Shown here: piece after piece, positions 22,283 through 30,964 of the stretch
Numbering within the stretch: position 1 is the first letter of the stretch
Layout of the letters: every line of letters starts with the position of its first letter
Assembly: GCA_963765135.1 (NCBI GenBank)
Contig: CAVXUX010000007.1
Location: 365,426 to 429,425, forward strand
Direction: 5' to 3'
Origin: JACVRW01 sp963765135
GTDB taxonomy: Bacteria > Actinomycetota > Thermoleophilia > Solirubrobacterales > Thermoleophilaceae
Length of the DNA: 64,000 bases
Notes under the pieces: generated by a model
What the model was told of the DNA's origin: nothing
What the model saw: the letters and a program-made list of their open reading frames with translations, nothing else
The model's database searches: none
Made by a program: the position numbers and the translations under genes

Positions 22283-23184
22283 TAAAGGGTGAAACCGCCC
22301 GTGAAGGGCTCTCCGGTGCTCTCGTGCATCAGCTCGTGGAGACGGTCGATCTCGTCCGGGGCCATCGTGTAGCCGTGCTCCGGCTCGGGGTAGCGGCGCG
22401 TCCGCACGTCCTCGGCGAACGCCTTCACGCCCTTGATCATCTCGTCGCGGACGTTCGCGTAGCGCTTCACGAAGCGCGCGGCGTGCCCGTCGTAGATGCC
22501 GAGCAGGTCGTGGAAGACCAGCACCTGGCCGTCGGTCGCCGCGCCCGCGCCGATCCCGATCACCGGGATCTGCACGCGCGGCATCAACAGCTCGGTGAGC
22601 GCCGCGGGGATCGCCTCGAACACGATCGCGAAACAGCCGGCGTCCTGGAGCCCGAGCGCGTCGTGCATGACCTGCATCGCGCGCTCCGCGGTGCGGCCCT
22701 GGGAGCGGTAGCCGCCGAGCGCCGTGGCGGTCTGGGGCGTGAGTCCCACGTGGCCCATCACCGGGATGCCGGCGCCGATGATCGCGCGGGCGCGCTCGAC
22801 GGAGGTGCCGCCGCGCTCGAGCTTGACGGCGTCGCAGCCCGCCTCCTTGATGAAGCGCTGGGCGTTGGCGATCGCCTGCTCGTTGGACACCTCGTAGGAG
22901 CCGAACGGCATGTCGCCTACCAGCAGCGGGGTGGACAGGCCGCGCCGTGCCGCGGAGGCGAGCATGAGCAGCTCGTCCAGCGTCACCGGCACGGTCGAGG
23001 GGTAGCCGAGCACGGTCATCGCGCCGGAGTCGCCGACCAGCACCACGTCGACGCCCGCCTCCTCGGCGACCTGGGCGCTCGGGAAGTCGTAGGCGGTGAC
23101 CATCGCGATCGGCTCTCCGAGCGCCTTCTTCTCGGCGAGCTTCATCAGGGTGACCGCGGGGCGCTGCGTGGGACGGGTGCTCAT
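22282..23184 (-). CDS. panB: 3-methyl-2-oxobutanoate (ketopantoate) hydroxymethyltransferase
   Basis: PanB adds a hydroxymethyl group from methylene-THF to ketoisovalerate, the first committed step to pantothenate. The 300-residue chain has IAMVTAYDFPSAQVAEEAGV, the metal-binding VLVGDSGAMTVLGY, the catalytic Glu region FAIVFEAIPAALT and VIGIGAGAATDGQVLVFHDL. Its ATG overlaps the stop of the upstream DUF2520-PanC gene as ATGA, which implies coupling. It ends in the palindromic repeat. Confidence 0.95.
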   Translation of the reverse strand: MSTRPTQRPAVTLMKLAEKKALGEPIAMVTAYDFPSAQVAEEAGVDVVLVGDSGAMTVLGYPSTVPVTLDELLMLASAARRGLSTPLLVGDMPFGSYEVSNEQAIANAQRFIKEAGCDAVKLERGGTSVERARAIIGAGIPVMGHVGLTPQTATALGGYRSQGRTAERAMQVMHDALGLQDAGCFAIVFEAIPAALTELLMPRVQIPVIGIGAGAATDGQVLVFHDLLGIYDGHAARFVKRYANVRDEMIKGVKAFAEDVRTRRYPEPEHGYTMAPDEIDRLHELMHESTGEPFTGGFTL

Positions 23185-24842
23185 GACGTGCCTCCGAGGA
23201 TGGTGTTGTCGATCAGCCGTGCGCGACCCACCTGGGCGGCGACGGCGAGCAGGGTTGAGCCGTTGACCCGCTCGGCGGGCGAGAGGTCGGCGGCGGAGCG
23301 AAGCTCGAGGTACTCGGGGTCGATGCCGTGCTCGTCCAGCTGGGCGCGGGCGGCGGCCAGCACGGCGGCGGCGTCGAGATGGCCGGCGGCGACCTCCGCC
23401 TCAGCCGCGCGCAGGGCGCGGCTCAGGCCGAGGGCGCGCTCGCGCTCGGCGGGGGAGAGGTACGCGTTGCGGGAGGAGAGGGCCAGGCCGTCCGCGTCGC
23501 GCACGGTGGGACAGACCTCGATCCGCACGGGGATGTCGAGGTCGCTCACCAGCCGGCGGATGACGAGCGCCTGCTGGGCGTCCTTCTGGCCGAAGTAGGC
23601 GACGTCGGGGGCGGCCATGTTGAGCAGCTTGGTCACCACGGTGGTGACGCCGGCGAAGTGGTCGGGGCCGCGCCGCTCGGGGGCGCCGTCGAGCACGCCG
23701 GTGAGCCCGGCGACGGTCACGGTCGTGGCGAAGCCGGGCGGGTAGACCTCCTCGGCGGCCGGCGCGAACAGCAGGTCGACCCCCTCGGCCTCGGCCAGCG
23801 TGGCGTCGCGCCGCTCGTCGCGCGGGTAGGCGGCCAGGTCCTCGTTCGGCCCGAACTGGGTCGGGTTGACGAACAGGGACATCACTACGACGTCGCACGC
23901 CTCGCGGGCGCGCCGCAGCAGGGCGAGGTGGCCCTCGTGGAGCGAGCCCATGGTCGGAACGAGGCCGATGCTGCGCCCGGCGCGCCGCTCGGGGGCGAGC
24001 GCCTCGCGCAGCTCGGCGACCGTTCGGACGGTTCGCATGGCGCCAAGCGCCCGGCTCGGCCGGGTGCGCGGCGTTTCGCTTGCCCGGGCTCCGCTGAGCG
24101 CGCGTGTGTGGTGCACGAGCTGGTCGAACAGGTCGAGCAGCTCCGGCGCTGCCTCCGCGACCGCCCGCCGCTGGGCCGCGACGGTCGCCTCGTCGCCGCG
24201 CGCAACCGGGCCGGTCAGCGCGCGCTCGGGGCCGAGCTCGCCCACGTTCTCGATCGTGCGCCGCAACAGGGGCAGCAGCAGCTGGCGCGCCTCCTCCGGC
24301 TCGAGGCCGGCGCCGGCGGCGATCCGCTCGGCCGCCGCCTGGAGGGTGACGAGGAAGTTGGAGGCGACCGAGGCGGCCGCGTGGTAGGCGGCGCGGCCCT
24401 CGTCGTCGATCTCGAACGGCGTCATGCCGAGCGCACGCGCGAGATCGGCGGCGAAGGCGAGCGCCTCGGCCGTCGTCCCGGCGATCGCACAGCCCGCGCC
24501 GGTGAACGCGGCAAGACCAGGGGTTCCTCCGCTGAACGTCTGCAGCGGATGCAGGCCGAAGGCGGCGCCTCCGGCGACCTCCAGCGCGCTCAGCGGCGTG
24601 GCGCCGCTCGTGTGGCCGACCAGCGGGGCGGCTCCGACGACCGCCGCGGCCGCGGCCTCGATCTCGCCGTCGGGTACGCAGAGCACGATCGCGTCACAGC
24701 CCGCGGGGATCTCGCCGCGCCCGGCCGGGCCGTCGACGGCGACGCCGGCTTCGCGCAATGCGGTAGCGAGCGCGGTGCCGAGCCGGCCGGATCCGACGAC
24801 CCCCACGCGCAGGTCGTTGAGGCTGTTGATTGTCGAGTGCAT
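23181..24842 (-). CDS. panC: DUF2520 Rossmann oxidoreductase fused to pantothenate synthetase
   Basis: Residues 1 to about 250 are a Rossmann NADP-binding protein with DUF2520 (VGVVGSGRLGTALATALREA, then GLHPLQTFSGG). From Met269 the chain is a full PanC of 285 residues: PTMGSLHEGHLALLRRA, FVNPTQFGPNEDL, GPDHFAGVTTVVTKLLN, YFGQKDAQQ and LSSRNAYLSPAER. PanC joins pantoate and beta-alanine. DUF2520 proteins are often found next to pan genes; a ketopantoate reductase role is plausible but unproven here. The linker is encoded by copy 2 of the 44-bp repeat. ATG 24842 is preferred, and GTG 24881 is an alternative with a possible -10 box 5 nt upstream. Confidence 0.85.
   Translation of the reverse strand: MHSTINSLNDLRVGVVGSGRLGTALATALREAGVAVDGPAGRGEIPAGCDAIVLCVPDGEIEAAAAAVVGAAPLVGHTSGATPLSALEVAGGAAFGLHPLQTFSGGTPGLAAFTGAGCAIAGTTAEALAFAADLARALGMTPFEIDDEGRAAYHAAASVASNFLVTLQAAAERIAAGAGLEPEEARQLLLPLLRRTIENVGELGPERALTGPVARGDEATVAAQRRAVAEAAPELLDLFDQLVHHTRALSGARASETPRTRPSRALGAMRTVRTVAELREALAPERRAGRSIGLVPTMGSLHEGHLALLRRAREACDVVVMSLFVNPTQFGPNEDLAAYPRDERRDATLAEAEGVDLLFAPAAEEVYPPGFATTVTVAGLTGVLDGAPERRGPDHFAGVTTVVTKLLNMAAPDVAYFGQKDAQQALVIRRLVSDLDIPVRIEVCPTVRDADGLALSSRNAYLSPAERERALGLSRALRAAEAEVAAGHLDAAAVLAAARAQLDEHGIDPEYLELRSAADLSPAERVNGSTLLAVAAQVGRARLIDNTILGGTS
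24040..24083 (+). repeat. 44-bp palindromic repeat, copy 2 (inside the DUF2520-PanC linker)
   Basis: This copy starts 2 bp before the PanC-domain Met codon (24038) and runs outward in the opposite direction to copy 1. It is read through in frame as the linker between the two enzyme domains. With copy 1 it brackets exactly the panC-panB segment. Confidence 0.85.
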
Positions 24843-24909
24843 CTTGTGCCGGTCCACTCCGCTCCGGGTAGCGGCCGACACCCATGAGGATACCGTCGCC
24901 CCGGCGTTC

Positions 24910-24915
24910 TAGGCT
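24910..24915 (+). promoter_or_regulatory. -10 box TAGGCT before the UDG gene
   Basis: TAGGCT ends 7 nt before the GTG at 24923. The divergent DUF2520-panC gene starts 81 or 42 bp away, depending on the start used. Confidence 0.5.
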
Positions 24916-24922
24916 TAGTTTC

Positions 24923-25600
24923 GTGCAGGCACGCAGCGCAGAGGAGCGTCGCGCGGCACTAGTCGACCTCTACCGGGAGGCATCGGGCTGTACACGCTGC
25001 CCGCTGCACCAGGGCCGCACGAAGGTCGTGTTCGGGGCGGGCAACGCCGACGCCGACCTGATGTTCGTCGGCGAGGCGCCCGGCCAGCAGGAGGATCTCC
25101 AGGGCCTGCCCTTCGTCGGCCGTGCCGGAAAGCTGCTCGACCAGCTCCTCAGCGAGGTCGGGCTGGAGCGGGCCGACGTGTTCATCACCAACGTGCTCAA
25201 GAGCCGTCCGCCCGGCAACCGCGACCCCGAGCTCGCGGAGATCGACGCCTGCAAGCCCTATCTGCACTCGCAGGTGGAGCTGATCGAGCCGCGCGTGATC
25301 TGCACGCTGGGCAACTTCGCGACCAAGCTGCTGACCCGCTCCCAGCGCGGCATCACGGGCGTCCACGGCCGCCCGCAGGTGCACGAGCTGGGCGGGCGGG
25401 CGGTGCGCGTGTTCCCGATCTACCACCCGGCGGCTGCGCTGCGCAGCACGAAGACGCTCGAGGAGCTGCGCGAGGACTTCGCGCGCCTGCCCGACCTGCT
25501 CCAGGAGCCGCCGCCGGTCCCGATCGGAGCGGTGGCGCCGGTGGCGGTGGCGGCGGCTGAGCCGGCGCCCGAGCCGCCGCAGACAAACCTGTTCGACTGA
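24923..25600 (+). CDS. Family-4 uracil-DNA glycosylase, [4Fe-4S] type
   Basis: This enzyme removes uracil from DNA in base excision repair. It has the family-4 active-site motif GEAPGQQEDLQGLPFVGRAG and the late motif FPIYHPAAALR. Four Cys fit the cluster ligands: SGCTRC at the N-terminus, then DACKPY and VICTLGN. The C-terminal tail is a Pro/Ala linker ending PQTNLFD; QTNLF resembles the QxxLF sliding-clamp binding motif. The stop overlaps the presumed start of tsaE. Confidence 0.92.
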   Translation: MQARSAEERRAALVDLYREASGCTRCPLHQGRTKVVFGAGNADADLMFVGEAPGQQEDLQGLPFVGRAGKLLDQLLSEVGLERADVFITNVLKSRPPGNRDPELAEIDACKPYLHSQVELIEPRVICTLGNFATKLLTRSQRGITGVHGRPQVHELGGRAVRVFPIYHPAAALRSTKTLEELREDFARLPDLLQEPPPVPIGAVAPVAVAAAEPAPEPPQTNLFD

Positions 25601-26004
25601 CTCGCGAGTCCTCATCCCCGCAGGAGACGGAGGCCGCGGGCGCGGAGCTCGCCGGGCGGCTCGGGCCAGGCGACGTGGTGCTGGTCAGCGGCGAGCTCGG
25701 CAGCGGCAAGACCACCTTCGTGCGGGGCGCGTGCCGCGCGCTCGGGGTCGAGGGCCCCGTGACGAGCCCGACGTTCACGGTCGGGCACGTGCTGGGCGGC
25801 TCGCCGGAGGTCGCCCATCTCGACCTCTACCGGCTCGGGTCGCTCGCCGGCGAGGACCCGGCGCTGCTGGACGACTACCTGACGCCGGAGCGGGTCGCGT
25901 TCGTCGAATGGCCGGCCGTGGCCGAGCCAAGCCTGGAGCGGGTCGCGGCGCGGGTCCTGCTGGAGCACCTGGGCGGCGACCGCCGGCGGATCACGATCGC
26001 GTGA
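25597..26004 (+). CDS. tsaE: tRNA t6A biosynthesis ATPase TsaE
   Basis: TsaE is the ATPase partner of TsaB/TsaD in making N6-threonylcarbamoyl-adenosine at tRNA position 37. It shows Walker A LVSGELGSGKTTFVRG, then SPTFTVGHVLGG and HLDLYRLG. The family N-terminus (ETEAAGAELAGRLGPGDVVL) is present but has no ATG, GTG or TTG in frame before it. The only candidate is CTG 25597, which overlaps the UDG stop (CTGA), or else a start lost to an indel. The GTG codons at 25675-25680 would remove the first strand before the P-loop. The 3' end overlaps tsaB as GTGA. Confidence 0.85.
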   Translation: MTRESSSPQETEAAGAELAGRLGPGDVVLVSGELGSGKTTFVRGACRALGVEGPVTSPTFTVGHVLGGSPEVAHLDLYRLGSLAGEDPALLDDYLTPERVAFVEWPAVAEPSLERVAARVLLEHLGGDRRRITIA

Positions 26005-26669
26005 GCCTCCTGGGCATCGACACGTCGACCTCGGCCAGCGCGGCCTGCGTGCTGCGCGACGACGGCGCCAGCTTCGAGGTGGAGCCGTCGCCGGCCCGAT
26101 TGGCCGCCGGGCCGGCCCACGCGCGGGAGCTGATGCCGGCGGTTGCGGAGGTCATGGAGCGCGCCGAGCTCGGCTTCGGCGACCTCGAGGCGATCGCGGT
26201 GGGGGTGGGGCCGGGCACGTTCACGGGGCTGCGCATCGGGATCGCGACCGCGCGGGCGCTGGCGGGCGCGAGCGGGCTGCCGCTGCGGCCGGTCTCGTCG
26301 CTGGCGGCGCTGGCCGAGGGCATCGACGCTGAGCTGCGCCTGCCGCTGATCGACGCCCGCCGCGGCGAGCTGTTCGGCGCGCTGCACGACGCCGCCGGCG
26401 AGGTGGTCTGGCCACCGTTCGTCGCCGCCCCGGAGCTGGTCGCCGAGCGCGTCGGGGAGGCGGGGCTCGGCGTGCGGGCGGCCGGGGACGGGTCGATACG
26501 ATTTCGGAGGGTGCTCGAGGCGGCCGGGATAGGCGTGGATGCCGACGAATCGCGCTCCCACGTGGTGCGGGCCCTGCACGTCTGCCGGCTGGCGCTGGCG
26601 GTGCCGGGCGAGCCGCCCGAAGCCGTCCTCCCCGAGTATCTGAGAACCCCTGACGCACAGCTGCCGTGA
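26001..26669 (+). CDS. tsaB: tRNA t6A biosynthesis protein TsaB
   Basis: TsaB is the inactive ASKHA-fold partner that dimerises with TsaD. It has the N-terminal LGIDTSTSASAACVLRDDG and the signature GVGPGTFTGLRIGIATARAL. The 222-residue length is usual. GTG 26001 overlaps the tsaE stop, and the stop overlaps rimI as GTGA. Confidence 0.93.
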   Translation: MSLLGIDTSTSASAACVLRDDGASFEVEPSPARLAAGPAHARELMPAVAEVMERAELGFGDLEAIAVGVGPGTFTGLRIGIATARALAGASGLPLRPVSSLAALAEGIDAELRLPLIDARRGELFGALHDAAGEVVWPPFVAAPELVAERVGEAGLGVRAAGDGSIRFRRVLEAAGIGVDADESRSHVVRALHVCRLALAVPGEPPEAVLPEYLRTPDAQLP

Positions 26670-27127
26670 GCACCGACCTCCAGATCCGCCGCCTGACCTA
26701 TGCCGACCTGCCGCAGGTGATCGCCATCGAGCGGCGCGCGTTTCCCACGCCCTGGTCGCTGGCGATGTTCGTGCTCGAGCTGTCGAAGCCGTCCGGGATC
26801 TGCCTGGCCGCGACGATCGAGGGGCGGATCGTCGGCTACGTCGTCTGCTCGCGCTACGACACGGTCTGGCACGTGATGAACGTCGCCGTCGACGACCGGC
26901 TGCTGCGCCAGGGCATCGCCAGCACGCTGATGGAGCGCCTGTTCGAGCTGGCCGACCGGCCCAACGAGCAGTACACACTGGAGGTGCGGACCTCGAACGA
27001 CCCGGCGATCCGGCTGTACGAGACCTTCGGCTTCCGCGCCGCGGGGCGCCGCCGCGCGTACTACCACGACAACCGCGAGGACGCCCTGATCATGTGGCGG
27101 ACGGTGCCCGAGCGCCAGACGGCGTGA
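26666..27127 (+). CDS. rimI: Ribosomal protein S18 alanine N-acetyltransferase-like GNAT
   Basis: This 153-residue GNAT acetyltransferase has the RimI pattern ERRAFPTPWSLAMFVLELSK, an acetyl-CoA loop (DDRLLRQGIASTLMERLFEL) and LEVRTSNDPAIRLYETFGFR. RimI acetylates the N-terminus of S18. Its place between tsaB and tsaD is a widely conserved arrangement. It has 4-bp GTGA overlaps on both sides. Confidence 0.9.
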   Translation: MSTDLQIRRLTYADLPQVIAIERRAFPTPWSLAMFVLELSKPSGICLAATIEGRIVGYVVCSRYDTVWHVMNVAVDDRLLRQGIASTLMERLFELADRPNEQYTLEVRTSNDPAIRLYETFGFRAAGRRRAYYHDNREDALIMWRTVPERQTA

Positions 27128-28089
27128 TCCTCGGGATCGAGACCAGCTGCGACGACACCTGCGCCGCGTTGGTCACGGGCGGCGGCGAGATCCGCTCCAA
27201 CGTGATCGCCTCGCAGGGCCTGCTGCACGCGCGCTACGGCGGGGTGGTGCCGGAGATCGCGTCGCGGCGGCATCTGGAGCTGGTGGACGCGGTGGTCGCC
27301 GACGCGCTCGAGCGCGCGGGGGCGCGGCTCGACGACGTCGAGACGGTCGCGGTCACCCAGGGCCCGGGGCTGATCGGGGCGCTGCTGGTGGGGCTGTCGT
27401 CGGCGAAGGCGCTGGCCGCCACGCGGCGGCTGCCGCTGGTGGCGGTCGACCACCTGCACGGCCACGTCACCGCCAGCACGCTCGGGGCGGACGCGATCGA
27501 GTCGCCCTACCTGTGCCTGGTGGCGAGCGGCGGGCACACGTTCCTCGCGCGCGTGGAGGAGCCGTCGTCGTACACGGTGCTCGGCCAGACGCTCGACGAC
27601 GCGGCCGGCGAGGCGTTCGACAAGGGCGCCCGGCTGCTCGGGCTGGGCTACCCGGGCGGGCCTGAGCTCGATCGACTCGCGCGGGAGGGCGACCCGGAGG
27701 CGTTCTCGTTCCCGCGCAGCGCTCCCGGCGAGCTCGACTTCAGCTTCTCCGGGCTGAAGACCGCGCTGCTCTACCGCCTGCGCGACGAACCCGACGCGAA
27801 CCGCGCCGACCTGGCCGCGTCCTACCAGCGCGCGATCGTGGAGGCGCTCGTGGCGCGGACTCGGACCGCGCTCGAGCGCGAGGGGCTCGAGCGCCTGGCG
27901 ATCGGCGGCGGGGTGGCGGCGAACTCCGAGCTACGGGCGGCCGTCGAGCAGCTCGGGGTTGCCGTCTGGGTGCCCCCAACCGAGCTGTGCACCGACAACG
28001 CCGCGATGATCGCGGGAGCGGCCCGCTTCCTGGAGCCGCTCCCGTACCCCGAGTACCTGCCGCTGGACGCCGTCGCGCGCATGGCCTGA
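27124..28089 (+). CDS. tsaD: tRNA t6A transferase TsaD
   Basis: TsaD transfers threonylcarbamoyl to A37 of ANN-decoding tRNAs. The protein is intact (321 residues): LGIETSCDDTCAALV, the metal-binding DHLHGHVTAS, CLVASGGHTFLARV and IGGGVAANSELRAA. GTG 27124 overlaps the rimI stop. The tsaC gene for the first step is not in the window. Confidence 0.96.
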   Translation: MILGIETSCDDTCAALVTGGGEIRSNVIASQGLLHARYGGVVPEIASRRHLELVDAVVADALERAGARLDDVETVAVTQGPGLIGALLVGLSSAKALAATRRLPLVAVDHLHGHVTASTLGADAIESPYLCLVASGGHTFLARVEEPSSYTVLGQTLDDAAGEAFDKGARLLGLGYPGGPELDRLAREGDPEAFSFPRSAPGELDFSFSGLKTALLYRLRDEPDANRADLAASYQRAIVEALVARTRTALEREGLERLAIGGGVAANSELRAAVEQLGVAVWVPPTELCTDNAAMIAGAARFLEPLPYPEYLPLDAVARMA

Positions 28090-28147
28090 ACGTCATACAC
28101 GCGTCCGGCCCACCGGGCGGGACTCAACACCGCTCCGCGCCGGTCGA

Positions 28148-29383
28148 ATGGGACTTATGCGCGATAGGCGATGGATCGCATGCTTCGGAGTGGCGATCAC
28201 CGCGATGGCCGCCCTGGCGACGCCGGCGTACGCGGAACGGGGACTGACGGTGCTGACCGGCAACCGGATCGCCGTGTTCGACGTGGCCAACCCGACGGCG
28301 ATCGTCACCCGCCCGATCACGGGCCTTGGAGCCAGCGAGACTGTTCGGGGCGCCGACCTACGGGTGTCGAACGGCGTGGTCTACGCGACCACGGCTGTAA
28401 CCGGGTCCGCGGCGAACTCGCTCCTACGGACCTACACGATCGACCCGGACACCGGCGCCGCGACGTTCCTGGGCGCGACGGCAGCCGCCTTGGCCGGCGC
28501 GGCGGACGTCCCAACCGGATTGGACATCAACCCGAGGGCCAGCGACCGAATCCGTTACGTCAACACCAACGACGAGAACGCCCGCCTCAACCAGGACAGC
28601 GGCGCGCTCGCCGGGAACGACACCGACCTCACCCCCGCGATCACGACCACGCTCATCGGCGCTGCGTACGACGTGAACCTGGACGGCGCGGGCTCGACGC
28701 TGTACGTCATCGACCGCAACAACAGCGCTCTCGCTCTGCTCGGAGGAGTCGCGGCCACCCCCTCGGCCAATCTCGGAGCGGTCACCGACCTCAGTCCGCT
28801 CGGCTTCACCCTCGACCAGACGAGCGACGGCGGGTTCGACATCGCGCCGGACGGAGCCTTCTACGCCGCCCTCACCAACGACTCCGACGATCTCACCCGG
28901 CTGTATCGCTTCAACGGGGCGGCGCTGCCCGTTCCGGTCGGCACGATCGGAGACGGCACCCAGCAAGCGCTCTCCCTGACCATCCTGCCGGACCTGACTT
29001 CGCCTCCGCCGCCCCCGGTGCCGCCGGCGGCGGACACGACGCGGCCGGCGGTTCTGGTCGCACTCGCCAAGACGACCCTGCGCCTGGGTGCCCTCAAGCG
29101 CGGCCTCGCCTACGAGTTCAGCTGCAACGAGGCCTGCACGGCCAGCGCGACGCTCTCGATGCGGGGTCGCGCCTCGGCCAAGCTCGCGCGCGGCACGGCG
29201 ACGCTCGCCGCTGCCGGCAAGGGACGCATCCGCATCAAGACGACGACGAAGGCGGGGCGGCGGCTGGTCGCGGGCCTGCGTCGCGCCAAGCGACGGCGCA
29301 CGAAGGTGACGCTGGCGACGGTCGTCACCGACGCCGCCGGCAATCGCACCACCGTCCGCAGGACGCTCGTCCTGCTGCGCTGA
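28148..29383 (+). CDS. Secreted DUF4394 protein with basic C-terminal module
   Basis: A signal peptide (IACFGVAITAMAALATPAYA) precedes a beta-propeller-like DUF4394 domain of about 260 residues (LTVLTGNRIAVFDVANPTAI, then PTGLDINPRASDRIRYVN). A short Pro-rich spacer leads to a C-terminal module with FSCNEACTASATLSM and VVTDAAGNRTTVRR, a surface-module type frequent in this lineage. The role is unknown. Its stop abuts the convergent antiporter stop in the palindrome TGATCA. Confidence 0.7.
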   Translation: MGLMRDRRWIACFGVAITAMAALATPAYAERGLTVLTGNRIAVFDVANPTAIVTRPITGLGASETVRGADLRVSNGVVYATTAVTGSAANSLLRTYTIDPDTGAATFLGATAAALAGAADVPTGLDINPRASDRIRYVNTNDENARLNQDSGALAGNDTDLTPAITTTLIGAAYDVNLDGAGSTLYVIDRNNSALALLGGVAATPSANLGAVTDLSPLGFTLDQTSDGGFDIAPDGAFYAALTNDSDDLTRLYRFNGAALPVPVGTIGDGTQQALSLTILPDLTSPPPPPVPPAADTTRPAVLVALAKTTLRLGALKRGLAYEFSCNEACTASATLSMRGRASAKLARGTATLAAAGKGRIRIKTTTKAGRRLVAGLRRAKRRRTKVTLATVVTDAAGNRTTVRRTLVLLR

Positions 29384-30958
29384 TCAGCTCAGGCGCGATT
29401 CCTCGAGATCGAGGTCGCGCTCCACCCGGCGCCGCACCTCGTCCGAGATCTCGCCCCGGTTGCGCAGCCCGATCAGCTCCTCGCGCTGGGCGTCGAACAG
29501 CTCGTACATGAGCCGGATGTAGGCGCTGCTGCGCTCCTCGTAGTCCTCGCCGTCGCCGTCGCCGATCGCCGTGAAGCGCCGCCGGCGGTAGTCGTACAGG
29601 CCGCGGACCCGTTCGAGCGTGTCGTCGCGCACCCAGTCGGCCCCGCTCAGCTCCTCCACGCGCGCGACCGCCGCCTCGGCGAGCCTCACGCGGGCGGCGA
29701 CCTCCTCGCGATCCTCGGCGCCGTCGTCCTCCACGCCCAGCCAGCGGATCAGCGGCCCCAGCGTCAGCCCTTGGCCGACCAGCGTCGCGAACAGCACCGC
29801 GAAGGTCAGGAAGATGATCAGGTTGCGCTCGGGGAAGGGCGCGCCGGCGTCGGTGGTCAGCGGCAGCGCCAGGGCCGCCGCGATCGACACCGCTCCGCGC
29901 ATGCCGGCCCAGCCGCCGATGAGGCGCATCCGCCAGCCGGCCCGACGCGCGCGCTGGACCTCGCGGCGGTCGATCGCGCGGATCAGGTAGACGACGGTGA
30001 ACTGCCAGATCAGCCGCACGCCGATCACCACCGCGCTGATCAGCAGCCCCCAGCCGATCAGCTCGCCGGTCGTGTGCCCCTCGATGTCGTCGATCACCGA
30101 CGGCAGCTGCAGCCCCACCAGCAGGAACAGCAGCGCGTTCAAGAGGAAGGTCAGCACCTCCCAGATCGCCGTGCCCTGCATCCGCGTGACCGGCGTGGTC
30201 AGCTCGGGCGTGTGCCAGCCCATGTAGACGCCGACGGTCACGGCCGCGATCACGCCCGAGACGCCGATCTCCTCGGCCGGCAGGTAGGCGGCGTAGCCGG
30301 ACAGCAGCGAGATCGTGAACTCGGTCGGCGGGTCGTCCACGCGGCGGCGGACCTCGCGGATCACAAGCCCGGCGATCAGCCCGACCAGCAGGCCGCCGAG
30401 CCCGCTCCACACGAACTTCAGGCCCGCCTCCCACAGCGAGAAACTGCCGCTCACCACCGCCGCGACCGCGACGCGGTAGAGGATCAGCGCCGTCCAGTCG
30501 TTGGTCAGGTTCTCGCCCTCGATCACCGTCAGCATCCGGTGCGGCGCCCCGATCCGGCGCAGGATCTCGGCGGGCGCGACGGCGTCGGTCGGAGAGACGA
30601 TCGCGCCCAGCACGAACGACTCCCCCCAGCCCAGGCCGATCGCCTCGTGCGCCACCACCGCGACGGCGACCATCGTCACGGCGACCACCCCGATCGAGAG
30701 CAGCGCGATCGGGCGCGCGTTGCGGCGCAGGTCGCGCAGCGAGGTGAAGAAGGCGGCGCCGTAGAGCAGCGGCGGCAGGAAGATCAGCAGCACGACGTCC
30801 GGGTCGAGCGTGAGCTCGGGGACACCCGGGACGAAGCCGATGCCCGCGCCGCCGAGCACCAGGATGATCGGATACGGCACGTTTACCGCGCCCGCGAGCA
30901 CGGCCAGCGCGGCAGCGCCGACCAGCAGCCCGAACACGACCAGCTCCAGGTGCTCCAC
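29384..30958 (-). CDS. Na+/H+ antiporter, CPA1 family
   Basis: This is a 524-residue membrane protein with about 12 segments and a charged cytoplasmic tail of about 100 residues. Key family motifs are FLPPLLYGAAFFTSLRDLRR, VLGAIVSPTDAVAPAEILRR, with the Asp of the ion site, and MLTVIEGENLTNDWTALILY. It probably exchanges Na+ or K+ for H+ to control pH and salt. The start is GTG 30958. It diverges from the glutaredoxin-rex genes. Confidence 0.9.
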   Translation of the reverse strand: MEHLELVVFGLLVGAAALAVLAGAVNVPYPIILVLGGAGIGFVPGVPELTLDPDVVLLIFLPPLLYGAAFFTSLRDLRRNARPIALLSIGVVAVTMVAVAVVAHEAIGLGWGESFVLGAIVSPTDAVAPAEILRRIGAPHRMLTVIEGENLTNDWTALILYRVAVAAVVSGSFSLWEAGLKFVWSGLGGLLVGLIAGLVIREVRRRVDDPPTEFTISLLSGYAAYLPAEEIGVSGVIAAVTVGVYMGWHTPELTTPVTRMQGTAIWEVLTFLLNALLFLLVGLQLPSVIDDIEGHTTGELIGWGLLISAVVIGVRLIWQFTVVYLIRAIDRREVQRARRAGWRMRLIGGWAGMRGAVSIAAALALPLTTDAGAPFPERNLIIFLTFAVLFATLVGQGLTLGPLIRWLGVEDDGAEDREEVAARVRLAEAAVARVEELSGADWVRDDTLERVRGLYDYRRRRFTAIGDGDGEDYEERSSAYIRLMYELFDAQREELIGLRNRGEISDEVRRRVERDLDLEESRLS

Positions 30959-30964
30959 GGCCCC

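Noticed and set aside
22239..24083. Inverted repeats as the ends of a classical IS element
   Set aside because: No transposase lies between them, only panC and panB, and no target-site duplication is visible. A cassette or REP-like origin is more fitting.
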